DNA from: a virus
Reading direction: 5' to 3' (one strand)
IMG/VR virus record: IMGVR_UViG_3300043446_005140
Span: 1-55,910 of that record
Length of the DNA: 55,910 nucleotides
In this document: positions 7,204 to 16,700 of the stretch, piece after piece
How positions within the stretch are numbered: position 1 is the first letter of the stretch
Layout: every line of letters starts with the position of its first letter
Notes under the pieces: model-generated
Database searches by the model: none
Told to the model about the DNA's origin: nothing
What the model saw: only the letters and a program-made list of their open reading frames with translations
Position numbers and translations under genes: made by a program

Positions 7204-9246
7204 GTGACCAAAGGACCCGTGAAGGATGTGCGGTGGTGGCGGTCGGAAACGCCCCACTCGGACGTGTTCGACATCGTTCGCGCCGTCTCCAATAAGACGC
7301 GAATCCGACGCGAGATGGACCTGTACCATGCGTGTCTGTACGACGATTCCGAGCTGACAGGCTTGGGACCATCGTCTTGGCAGGATCTGGAATACCAGCC
7401 GTCCAAGTTGGCGTTTAATGTTGTTCGTCAAACGGTCGACACATTATCCGCCAAAATTGCCAAAAACCAGCCGTTACCCATGCCGATCACATCGGGTGGT
7501 AACTACGGGCAACGCCGTCGGGCCGAAAAGATGGGCAAGGCCATCAAAGGCCAGTTTGAACTAAGTGGGGTGTGGCGCGCTAGTCCGACAATCGCTCGAG
7601 ATTGCGCGTTGTTCGGAACCGGGATTGCTCACAACTACAGGGTTGGCAAGACAATCTATCACGAACGTGTATTGCCGTGGGAGATCGTGGTTGACCCGCG
7701 TGATGCCATGTACGGCAAGCCACGCACGATGTATCTAAGGCGATGGGTAGACCGGTTCGTATTGGCGGAACGCTTTCCCGAGTTTCACGAATACATCATG
7801 ACGGCCGATGCCAAGGATATACACTCGTATGATCTTGGCTATGATGACACCAGCGATCTGGTGCTGGTGATCGAAGCGTGGCACTTGCCGTCCAAGTCAT
7901 TGGAAGATTCCGATCCGGATTACGAAAAGGACGCCCAGCCCGACGAGCACACGTACCACGACCAGCCTGCCCCGCGTATGGATCCCGATAACCCGGCCGA
8001 ATCGGACGGACCACAACGTCCTGCGCACGATGGTTGCCATTCGATCATGATCTCGAATGCAACGCTGATCAAAGAGCCGTGGCGAAGGCAATACTTTCCG
8101 TTTTCGGTTCTGCGTATGTCAGAGCCGTTGGTCGGATGGCACGGCACCGGTCTGGCGAAACAGCTAACGGGGTTGCAGTACACGATCAATGATACTGCCG
8201 CCGTCGTCCAGGAGGCGCATGCTCTTAGCGGTGGATACATCCTGGTTGAGTCCGGTTCCAATGTAGATACCGGAAAGCTGGATAATGGGCGCGGCACCAT
8301 CCTGAAGTACAACGGCACCCGTCCGGACTGGATCAACCCGCAACCGGTGCATCCTGACACGTGGAATTTCGTCTTGGGCTTGATTCCCAAGGCTTTCGAA
8401 ATGACGGGTGTCTCACAACTCAGTGCGCAATCCCAAAAACCGGCCGGGATCGAGTCGGCAATTGCTCTGAATACGTTCAACGACATTGAGACGGAACGTT
8501 TTGCATTGTTCGCCAAGCAATACGAAGAGTATCACATCGACGTTGCCTGGCAGTTTTTCGATCTGTGGGAAGAGATCGTCGAGGAATTTGGCAACGCTAC
8601 GATTCGTGTAAACTCCAAAGATCGTGGTCTGCGTTTCTTGTCCGACATTGACTACAGCGAGATCCGTATGGATCGACATGAATTTGTGCTGGACGTGTTC
8701 CCCACCAGCTTGCTGTCCAAGAAACCGGCCGCACGTATCCAAGAGCTTGAGAGCTTCATCAACGCGGGGTGGATCACGCGCGAAGATGCAATGATGTTGC
8801 TGGATATGCCGGATCTGGAACGTGCCGGCAATCTTGTCCTGAGTGCAACCAGGATCATCGAACAGATCGTTGATCGCATCCTGGATGCGCCGGATCCGTA
8901 TGCTGACGGCGTTTACACGTACCCAGAACCCGCGTTCAACCTGAAGTTGTGCATCGCCAAGGGGCTGCAAATGTACCTGGATGCCAAGCTGGACGGCGCT
9001 CCTGAGGAAAACTTGTTGCTGGTGATGCAGTTTATTGCAGACGCCAAAGAGCAACTCGAGATGTCTATGCAACCGCCCCCCGGTGAACAACCACCACCCG
9101 AGATGGGTATGCCGGCTGGCCCGCAAATGGGTGCCATGCCTATGGCGGATATCCCGCCCCCTCCTGGTGCGCCACCTGGCCCGCCTGGTTCGGACAACTT
9201 CGTTCCACCTTCACCGATGGACGAGTCACCACCACCTAGCTTGTAA
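7204..9246 (+). CDS. Portal protein
   Basis: This 680-aa protein forms the dodecameric DNA channel at the capsid vertex. It has a GTG start. The N-terminal and central parts show portal features: a region of conserved tryptophans and tyrosines, LPWEIVVDPRDAMYG (the residue-binding wing typical of P22/T7-like portals), and SAQSQKPAGIESAIALN in the crown-side region. The last 60 or so residues are strongly Pro/Gly/Met-rich (repeats of PPPG and MG), as in tails that contact scaffold or DNA. Position between terminase and scaffold and the length support the call. Confidence 0.85.
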   Translation: MTKGPVKDVRWWRSETPHSDVFDIVRAVSNKTRIRREMDLYHACLYDDSELTGLGPSSWQDLEYQPSKLAFNVVRQTVDTLSAKIAKNQPLPMPITSGGNYGQRRRAEKMGKAIKGQFELSGVWRASPTIARDCALFGTGIAHNYRVGKTIYHERVLPWEIVVDPRDAMYGKPRTMYLRRWVDRFVLAERFPEFHEYIMTADAKDIHSYDLGYDDTSDLVLVIEAWHLPSKSLEDSDPDYEKDAQPDEHTYHDQPAPRMDPDNPAESDGPQRPAHDGCHSIMISNATLIKEPWRRQYFPFSVLRMSEPLVGWHGTGLAKQLTGLQYTINDTAAVVQEAHALSGGYILVESGSNVDTGKLDNGRGTILKYNGTRPDWINPQPVHPDTWNFVLGLIPKAFEMTGVSQLSAQSQKPAGIESAIALNTFNDIETERFALFAKQYEEYHIDVAWQFFDLWEEIVEEFGNATIRVNSKDRGLRFLSDIDYSEIRMDRHEFVLDVFPTSLLSKKPAARIQELESFINAGWITREDAMMLLDMPDLERAGNLVLSATRIIEQIVDRILDAPDPYADGVYTYPEPAFNLKLCIAKGLQMYLDAKLDGAPEENLLLVMQFIADAKEQLEMSMQPPPGEQPPPEMGMPAGPQMGAMPMADIPPPPGAPPGPPGSDNFVPPSPMDESPPPSL

Positions 9247-9252
9247 TCGAAT

Positions 9253-10260
9253 ATGCCAAACCTAGAAGCTGCTGCTGCATTGATTGCCGACGAACCTGAA
9301 CAGTCTGCCACTGAGTCGGTTGCAGACACAATCACCCAGGCCCTGGAGGGCAGCCTGAGTCCAGAGACGGATGCCCAACCAGAGACGCCAGTCACGCCCC
9401 CTGCATCCGAACCCACTCCATCGGAATTGCGCGCCGAAGAGATGCGCCATCGCATTGAACGCCTAAAGGCACAGAATGCGGAGCGTGCGGAATCCAAGCG
9501 TCTAGAGGCGTTGCGTACAGAAATTGCAAATGCACGCGCCGAAGCGGAACGAGTTGCGGCCGAAGCGAGCCAACGCCGCGACCTTGAGTCCAAGCGGTGG
9601 GCCGAAGCGCTAAAGAATCCGGTTGCCGGCTTCAAGGAGCTGGGCCTTAGTCCCGAGGACGCATACCGGCAAATTACCGAAGCCGTTCTCGAGAACGAAA
9701 AGCCAGAAAAGGTACAAGCCAAGCTGGTTGAAAAGCTGGTGGCTGAACGTCTACAAGAAATCGAGCCAAAGCTATCCAAGGTGGCCGAACTGGAAGAGCA
9801 ACTCGCCAGATTCAAGGCCATGGAAGAACAGCGCACACAAGCTGAGATGCGCTCCCAAAATAATGTCGCCGAGCAACAATTTCTTCAAATCGTGAAATCA
9901 AACGGCTACGAGACGTTGGCCGATTACTACGATGACGAAGAGTTGACTCAACTCGGTCATGCGATGGCAAACGAGTTTATTGCCGCCAAGCAACCAGTGA
10001 CGTTTGATGCCGTTGCATCGGAACTGCAAAGACGCCTGGAAGCCCAGTTACGACGCGCGGAAGAGCGACGCGCGCAACGGACCGGGGCAGTAAAATCGGA
10101 ACCACCGAAAGCGAAACCAGCCAGCCAGCCAGCGTCCCAGGCAAAAACATTGACAAATCAGCTCGCAAGCTCGCCCGGTAGCTCCACCAACAAGGTGATG
10201 TCTCGCGCCGAACGGCTTGCCAGAGCTGAACAACTCATGAACGCACTGTACAAGGACTAG
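9253..10260 (+). CDS. Capsid scaffolding protein
   Basis: A 335-aa, Glu/Lys/Ala-rich, mostly coiled-coil protein (for example RLKAQNAERAESKRLEALR). Low-complexity Pro/Thr/Glu-rich residues lie at the start, and a basic tail KSEPPKAKPASQPAS sits before the final helix. Scaffolds have this composition and sit between portal and capsid genes. They guide assembly of the major capsid protein and then leave or are cleaved. No protease domain is visible in it. Confidence 0.8.
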   Translation: MPNLEAAAALIADEPEQSATESVADTITQALEGSLSPETDAQPETPVTPPASEPTPSELRAEEMRHRIERLKAQNAERAESKRLEALRTEIANARAEAERVAAEASQRRDLESKRWAEALKNPVAGFKELGLSPEDAYRQITEAVLENEKPEKVQAKLVEKLVAERLQEIEPKLSKVAELEEQLARFKAMEEQRTQAEMRSQNNVAEQQFLQIVKSNGYETLADYYDDEELTQLGHAMANEFIAAKQPVTFDAVASELQRRLEAQLRRAEERRAQRTGAVKSEPPKAKPASQPASQAKTLTNQLASSPGSSTNKVMSRAERLARAEQLMNALYKD

Positions 10261-10275
10261 GTTGCATAGTGCAAC
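10261..10275 (+). promoter_or_regulatory. Hairpin before the major capsid gene
   Basis: GTTGCA-TAG-TGCAAC, a 6-bp stem with a 3-base loop, starts directly after the scaffold stop. It may protect or process the transcript ahead of the highly expressed capsid gene; this is inference. Confidence 0.3.
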
Positions 10276-10309
10276 ATTGGTCGGTGCATAACTCGATTGG
10301 ATCAAGACA

Positions 10310-11536
10310 ATGGCTGCTGCAAGTACGACAAATCTCGCATCTATTCTAAAGACTATTTGGCCGCAGTCCGATATCACGGACCTGTTTTATGACGACTCGC
10401 CTCTGTTTGCCATGCTCCCCAAGGACACCACCTGGGCTGGGCAAAACCGAGTTGTCGCCGTCCAATACGGACAGGTAAACGGTCGGTCTGCTTCGTATGA
10501 CAAGGCGCGAACCAACGCGGATCGCTCCAAGGTCGCCAGTATGACGGTCTCTACGTCTGACAATTATGCTGTGTGGCAAGTTGAGCACAAGTTGATGGTC
10601 CTGAGCCGCAACGACAAAGGCGCAATCGTTCGAGCCGTGGAACGTGAGACCAAGTCCGCAATGAAGAAATTTAAGCGGTCGTTGGCCTTCATGGTTTACG
10701 GAAACGGTGGCGGTGCGCTTGGGCAAATCGCGTCCAGCGCCACCAGCGGTTCCAATACCATTTACACCGTCAAAGACCCCCGCACCCTTCGGTACATCGA
10801 AGAGGGGGACGTGCTTGCCCTGAGTACGGCCGATGGCACGTCCGGTTCCTTGCGCTCCGGTACCATGACGGTCACCGGCGTTGACGTTGACGCGGGTACG
10901 TTCACGATTCTGACGGCCGGCGCAATCTCCGGTGCCGCCGCGAATGACTATATTTTTGTGGATGGTGACTTTGGCAAGGTTATGTACGGCCTAAATGCGT
11001 ACATCCCGACCAGCACGCCATCTACGTCGATCTGGGGCATGGCGCGTACGGCAAACCCCCAGCGTCTTGGCGGTATCCGGGTTGGTGGCAAAGGTCTGTT
11101 GATCCAGGAAGCTGTCAAAAAAGCCTTGGTGAAAGCTAAGGATGCGGGCGCCAGCGTGTCCCACATCTTTATGTCATCGAATGACTTTTTGAACCTGGAG
11201 TTGGCGCTTGGGACGACCGTCCGACGCACCGATGAAAAGGTTTCGGCCAATGTCGGCTTCACCGGCATCGAGTTCTCGTACGGCAGCTCCAAGCCCGTCA
11301 AGGTGTTCTTGGATCCGGACTGCCCTAGCGGGTTGGTCTATGGTCTACAAATGGATACGTGGACGCTGGCCAGCGCTGGCGAATACCCCGATTTCTTGAC
11401 CATGGATGGCAACAAATTCGACTTGCTGCAAAGCTCGTCCCTGACCTCGCCCACCTTCGAGGGACGCATCGGCGGCTATGCCCAGCTTTATACCGACGCG
11501 CCCGGCTTCAACTTCGTCCTGAATTTGAACGCTTGA
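10310..11536 (+). CDS. Major capsid protein
   Basis: This 408-aa protein is expected to adopt the HK97 fold and build the icosahedral shell. It lacks charge clusters and has the usual patterns: LFAMLPKDTTWAGQN near the start, an ERETKSAMKKFKRSLAFMVYG long spine-helix region, GDVLALST and VDVDAGTFTILTAG in the beta domain, and ENP-like end sequences VYGLQMDTWTLAS. It follows the scaffold and precedes small head genes, as expected. The ribosome site is weak (GGAT), which is odd for so abundant a product. Confidence 0.88.
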   Translation: MAAASTTNLASILKTIWPQSDITDLFYDDSPLFAMLPKDTTWAGQNRVVAVQYGQVNGRSASYDKARTNADRSKVASMTVSTSDNYAVWQVEHKLMVLSRNDKGAIVRAVERETKSAMKKFKRSLAFMVYGNGGGALGQIASSATSGSNTIYTVKDPRTLRYIEEGDVLALSTADGTSGSLRSGTMTVTGVDVDAGTFTILTAGAISGAAANDYIFVDGDFGKVMYGLNAYIPTSTPSTSIWGMARTANPQRLGGIRVGGKGLLIQEAVKKALVKAKDAGASVSHIFMSSNDFLNLELALGTTVRRTDEKVSANVGFTGIEFSYGSSKPVKVFLDPDCPSGLVYGLQMDTWTLASAGEYPDFLTMDGNKFDLLQSSSLTSPTFEGRIGGYAQLYTDAPGFNFVLNLNA

Positions 11537-11564
11537 TCGTGGCAATCATAACCAGGAGATTGTC

Positions 11565-11954
11565 ATGGCTAGTTTAGTACCAATTCGAGGATCAAACGTA
11601 CTTGGTTGTACGCTGGTGGCCTTTAGCTTCGTGGCTAATGGGACCGGTGCCGTCGACCAAACCACGATACGCGGGCCAGGTGTGGTCAGCGTCACTAGAG
11701 GTGCAACCGGACGATTCGATGTCGTCCTGGATAGCGCTTTTTATCGGGTCATCTCGGCCAAAGCGCACGTTATCCATCCATCGGATGGTTCTGCTCCGAC
11801 CGCCGCTCCAAGTGCAATTGTTTCGTTTGCAGACGAAACGGCGTCACCACTTGCCCTTAAGGTGTGGACGCTGAACGCATCTGGTGCCGCGGCGGATCAA
11901 ACCGCAACGCGGGTATGCGTCGTTATGGTCGTTCAAGCCTCCGCGGGGGCGTGA
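11565..11954 (+). CDS. Small head protein, possible capsid decoration
   Basis: A 129-aa, beta-rich, weakly charged protein with high Ala/Val/Thr content and a good ribosome site (AGGAGA). It directly follows the capsid gene. The pattern VVSVTRGATGRFDVVLDSAF and the long run of short strands resemble capsid-surface or spike domains. I do not recognise the family. Confidence 0.6.
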   Translation: MASLVPIRGSNVLGCTLVAFSFVANGTGAVDQTTIRGPGVVSVTRGATGRFDVVLDSAFYRVISAKAHVIHPSDGSAPTAAPSAIVSFADETASPLALKVWTLNASGAAADQTATRVCVVMVVQASAGA

Positions 11955-11955
11955 A

Positions 11956-12180
11956 ATGGCTAAGCCCGGTCTGATGCTGGCAATCGGCCTAAAGCCGAAA
12001 GCCGAAAAAACGGATTCGTCTGCAAACATGAAGGCTGCGAAGCCTGTGGAAGCTGACGAGGACTTTGACTCAAGTGCGGAAGCGGCCTTCCAGGCCCTGA
12101 AGGATGACGATCTCGAGACGTTCAAGCTGGCCCTGAAGGCAGCGGTAATGGCTTGTGGATCTGAGTACGACGACGAGTGA
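11956..12180 (+). CDS. Hypothetical 74-aa head-operon protein
   Basis: An acidic, helical protein. The start is right behind the preceding stop (one base apart). The C-terminal half, AEAAFQALKDDDLETFKLALKAAVM, resembles an amphipathic helix pair seen in small phage proteins made next to capsid genes. Function unknown. Confidence 0.6.
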   Translation: MAKPGLMLAIGLKPKAEKTDSSANMKAAKPVEADEDFDSSAEAAFQALKDDDLETFKLALKAAVMACGSEYDDE

Positions 12181-12206
12181 TCAACAACTATTAGCGAGAA
12201 TCTGGT

Positions 12207-12905
12207 ATGGCACGCACGGCAACATTGTTACAACTAAGGACCAGTGCGTACCGGCGTGCCGACCAGGAAAACCTGACACTGCGGTTTCCCACGACCGAGG
12301 TGACCGATTACATCAACGAGGGAATCGGCGAACTGTGGGACATGTTGGTATCGGCTAATGGTTATGCCTATTATGGCACCAAAAGCACGATTTCGCTTGT
12401 GAACAATACTACCCAGTATTCTTTGCCGGCTGACTTCTACAAGCTACACAAGGTCATCTATGTCGGCTCAACCGCTGGCGGGCGACTGGAATTGGACCGG
12501 TTATCCGAGGCAGACGAGGTTGCACTACAGGTGGCCCGTAGCCGCGTCCCTCTGTATTACCGCGTACGAGCGGCCTATTTGGACGTGTACCCCGCGCCCT
12601 TTGGCTCCGGTACGCTGGAACTAAGTTATGTGCCGTGCGCTACCAAGTTGGCGAACGACGGCGACACGTTTGACGGTATCAACGGCTTCGAAGAATACGT
12701 TGTGTGTTATGCAGCCAGGCGAATGGCAGTCAAGGACGCCGATTTCGAACTGGCAAACATGATCTACCAAGACATGAACCGCCAAATTCAACGTATCGAA
12801 CGCATGGCGGCGGACCGTGACAAGGGACATCCCGAACGGGTCCAGGACGTGCGAGGGGCCATCCAATGGCGTCGTCCAAAACGGCTATGGTTGACTCGCC
12901 AATAA
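12207..12905 (+). CDS. Head-tail adaptor (P22 gp4-like)
   Basis: A 232-aa protein that probably binds the portal and extends the tail channel. Typical features are the start RTSAYRRADQENLTLRFPTTEVTDYINEG-type helix (here cut short), TQYSLPADFYKLHKVIYV, a Tyr/Arg-rich LYYRVR, and a C-terminal helix with ADRDKGHPERVQDVRG. This profile is common for adaptor proteins of podovirus-like phages. It sits between head and tail genes as required. Confidence 0.7.
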   Translation: MARTATLLQLRTSAYRRADQENLTLRFPTTEVTDYINEGIGELWDMLVSANGYAYYGTKSTISLVNNTTQYSLPADFYKLHKVIYVGSTAGGRLELDRLSEADEVALQVARSRVPLYYRVRAAYLDVYPAPFGSGTLELSYVPCATKLANDGDTFDGINGFEEYVVCYAARRMAVKDADFELANMIYQDMNRQIQRIERMAADRDKGHPERVQDVRGAIQWRRPKRLWLTRQ

Positions 12906-12909
12906 GGTC

Positions 12910-13719
12910 ATGGCCATCTCCAGCAAAATACGCCAGCTTGTGACCGGTGACCCTGGTATGGATACGTTTATCCGCGAGGTGCGTATCGCGGTTGGTTCGC
13001 TGGAGGAGACGGCGAACACGTCGACCGCTGGCCTGCAATGGGACAATAACCACGCACTGGCCTATTCGCTAAACCAGTTAAACACGACCACATTCCGAAA
13101 CGAGGGATCTGCTGGGCAATCTTATGAGATGCGTCTGGGGGGAACGGTGTTACCGCGTCTTGGGTTCCCCAGCCCGGTTGGAAACGCCGTCGAGATCGCT
13201 TCAGAAACCACCAATCCATCGTATATCTATGGCGCAGGAACATTCCCCGTCAAAAGCAATGACTACAGTGTCGAGTTCATGTTTTTGACGCACTTTGCTC
13301 CGTACACTCGAGGAACATGGGACGGATATGCCGCAGTATGGAAAACCCAGTACCTGTATAGCTCGGTGCCGGCACCTGGCCCGCCATCTACGATTGACGT
13401 TGTTACTTATTACACGCCCCCGGCGTCAGCTTATTCAACACTTCCGACACGTGAACTGACGATACCTACGGGTCAGTGGAATCATGTATTGTTTACTGCC
13501 AGCTCTACGAGTGGCAAGCGCCTGTATTTCAACGGCGCCATGGTTTCCAGCAATACGGATACGTCTGTGGCCGTACCGAACACAAATGACTGGTTTCTAG
13601 GTTCTGCCAGCGGAGGCACCTACAAATTCTACGGTGCAATTGCACGATTCGCCTATAGCACGGTCGTTCGTCCGCAGTCTTACGCCATTGCCGTCACCAC
13701 AGCCATGCGTGGCTGGTAG
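12910..13719 (+). CDS. LamG/concanavalin-like virion protein
   Basis: A 269-aa protein with an N-terminal helical region and a jelly-roll domain at about residues 100-260. The tell-tale parts are DYSVEFMF, GQWNHVLFTASSTSGKRLYFNG and DWFLGSASGGTYKFYGAIARF, the usual LamG sequence pattern for sugar or surface binding. A fibre or tail-spike role is likely. Four bases separate it from the adaptor gene. Confidence 0.65.
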   Translation: MAISSKIRQLVTGDPGMDTFIREVRIAVGSLEETANTSTAGLQWDNNHALAYSLNQLNTTTFRNEGSAGQSYEMRLGGTVLPRLGFPSPVGNAVEIASETTNPSYIYGAGTFPVKSNDYSVEFMFLTHFAPYTRGTWDGYAAVWKTQYLYSSVPAPGPPSTIDVVTYYTPPASAYSTLPTRELTIPTGQWNHVLFTASSTSGKRLYFNGAMVSSNTDTSVAVPNTNDWFLGSASGGTYKFYGAIARFAYSTVVRPQSYAIAVTTAMRGW

Positions 13720-13762
13720 CCCACAATGGCCGTTTTTTTCGTGCCAAATACCCAGGTGACCA

Positions 13763-16700
13763 ATGACTGCGAACCAACTCTATAAATTGGATTTTACGCA
13801 AGGTCTGGACTTGGGCCAGGAGACGGGAGCTGGTCCGTCGGTCACTTATCTCGAGAATTTCATGTTTGATCGTCGCGGCGGTGTGCGTCCGCGTTGGGGC
13901 TATGAGCCGGTCTACAATTATCTGGGGACCACTGCCGCCGTCGTCGAGGGAACCTCCGACCCGACGGCAAGTACGACCGTCGAGCAGACATCGTTGATGG
14001 TCAGTTATAAAAATTCCGTAGTTCGAATGGGAAAGCAAAAGTTGTATTCCAACGGGTACAACTTTCGCGGCATGCTTCCCGATATGACAGCCGACTACGA
14101 CATGCTGGCTACCAGCACCAACTCGCTGGTTGAGCCCCAAAGCATATCGGTCACCAACGCAGCCGGGCAGGTTGTTCGCGTTGTAATCTTCAAAACCGAA
14201 GTTGGTTTTGTCAATAACAACAATCTCGGCAATGTTGATGAAAAGTACACGGACCAATACCGTGACAACGAATTGACATTTCAGAACACGTCCGGAACCT
14301 GGAAAATAAAGAACAATCTTGGGAATCTTCGCTATAGCGTGTATGTCGACGATTCGCTGATTATTGATCGCGCCGATATTAACGCCTTGCAATCGGGAAT
14401 GTCTAATGTCCTGACGACGGATGTCATAGGCGCTCAAATTACACGAACCAAAAATTGGATCGTCGTTGTCTATGCAAGAACCCCTACCGAGGATCTAATT
14501 GGTAGCGGCATGATTCAGGCCAGCTCCAAAGAACGAACAAGGGCGTACGCAAACGATCTTAGCCTTGTGACTCTCAACATAAACAACCCGGCCGGTGGGT
14601 TTATCAATCCAACGAATGTACCGTTTACATTTGGACCAACCCCCGCCGAGGGAGAACTTACAGATTCAAAACTGGATCTAAGAGTACAGAACGTTACAAA
14701 ACGCATACCTACCTTATGTATTGATAGTTCACGTACGGTTGTAATATCTGCTGGGCAGTATGTAATACCATACAAAGTTGTAGGGACCGAGGATTACGCC
14801 AATCAAATACAGGTCGGAGATAAGCTGGTTCTAAAGACATCAAGCAGCTTAACTGGCAATCGAGTGCCTCTTGGGTACATGAAAGTCTATGCGGTGGACA
14901 GAACCGCAAAAACGTTCACAACGGATTTTTTGTCTGGTGGAAGTACGACAACGTCCGCTTATATTGCTAGCTCTCAATTTAACGTGGATTGGGAAATACA
15001 TCGGATCGAGTTTCAGCACTATTATCCGATGTTTGTAGTTGCGCAGTGTGAGGACAATTCATCTACCGCAAGTCTCGACGGAAACCGCTTTCTTATAAGC
15101 TATGTCTGCAAAGATCCTACAAATTCATTTGTGGACAACGGCTATTGGCTAGAAACAAAGACGATCTACATAAACCCGACTACAGGTGCATATTCTTCAT
15201 ACGAGACACTCGGTGCAAGTCTACCTAGACCAAAGGCTACAGCGGCGACTACAGCCGATGCCTCTACAAAAACATACGTATCCAGCTTGTCCCTAAGCTG
15301 CAATATATCGACGCAAACAATCTTTTCTACCTGGACGGCGGTGGCCATTACGCTGTCAGCAAGCTACGGCTTTAGTCAGCAATCTTTTGTAATGGGCATG
15401 CCTCTAAAAACGGAGAACGCAAGTTTACCGAGCCAGCCATCGCCACGAAATATAGCAGTGTGGCCATCTGCAAACGTTCTTGTTAGGTCTATGTCCTCGG
15501 TTGGATTCGTGGACAATGCATATGACCGCGTTGGCATAGTTTCCACGTCTTTACGTACTGGTATCACTACAGTTGTCAACGGAGAACCAATTTTTGACGA
15601 TAACGTATACGCATCTCCAAACGGCAATGACCTGGAGGTGCATATCCAAACCGCAGTCGTAAGTTCTAATCAATATATACTGTCAACCGAAAGTCGCAGC
15701 ATACACAAGGATATGAATGCACGCCTGGCCAGCAAGCCATGGATGTACAATGGGTCACTGTATTGCGCGCTGTACGTCGGCAAATCGTCGTTTTATCCAT
15801 CAAGTGATGCGGCGTCGTTGGTTGTTTACGATTTGATGCAAGGTCCCAGTCGTCTAGTCAACGATGGGCAGCGACCGCGTGTTGTTTGCAATGTATTGCC
15901 TCGTCAGGTGTTTTACCAAAATGCCGTTGGTAACGGTTATCCTAGATACCACACGCCGTTGCCGGAAGTTGAGACACGTTCGAACGGATACCGTTTGGTC
16001 AGTACGGTTTCCGCGCAGGCGACAACCACTGGAATTTCAAGCGTTGTCGATGTCACGTTGGATACGTCGTCACCGCGTAGTTGTGCAGAACTGAACGGTA
16101 GCTTGTTTATATCCGGCGGTGTCCCTACGGCATTCGACGGAACTCACATATATGAACTGGGATCCATCCAAGCGCCGGTAATATGGCACAATATCGTAAA
16201 CCCGAACTACGTGGGGCAAGCCGTTGGAACTGCGGATTGGTACTACAAGGCGGTCTTCGAGTGGGTGGACGGGAATGGCAACATCTATAGGTCGGCACCC
16301 AGTGATGCGATCCGCCTTAGGATGTTTGAGAACGGTTCCACTTCGACCACCGCCGCAAGAACCAGTATCACAAACAATCCATTTAAGGCGCAGTACCGCG
16401 ACGTCAAGATCAGTGCACAATTCGACCACTCGACATTGCGCTCAGTGTTCGCAAACAAGACATTCGCAAAGAACCCTGTAAAAGTTGTTCTTTACAGAAC
16501 TCTGAAAAACTCGGACACGAACTTTTACCGCGTAAACTCTATGCCGGTGGTCGTCAACCTGAGTAACGACACGAATTATGCGTCCGGTTACGATGTAGAT
16601 TCAACCCAAACCGGTACAACAGATCCGCCGTTGGCGTTGACGTTTACAGACATCTATAGCGACGCCGAGATTGCATCAAACGAATTGCTGTATGATCTGG

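Noticed and set aside
13709-13742. Possible terminator before the large tail gene (GTGG/CCAC stem, then seven T)
   Set aside because: The stem is only four pairs and lies inside a late operon; not convincing.
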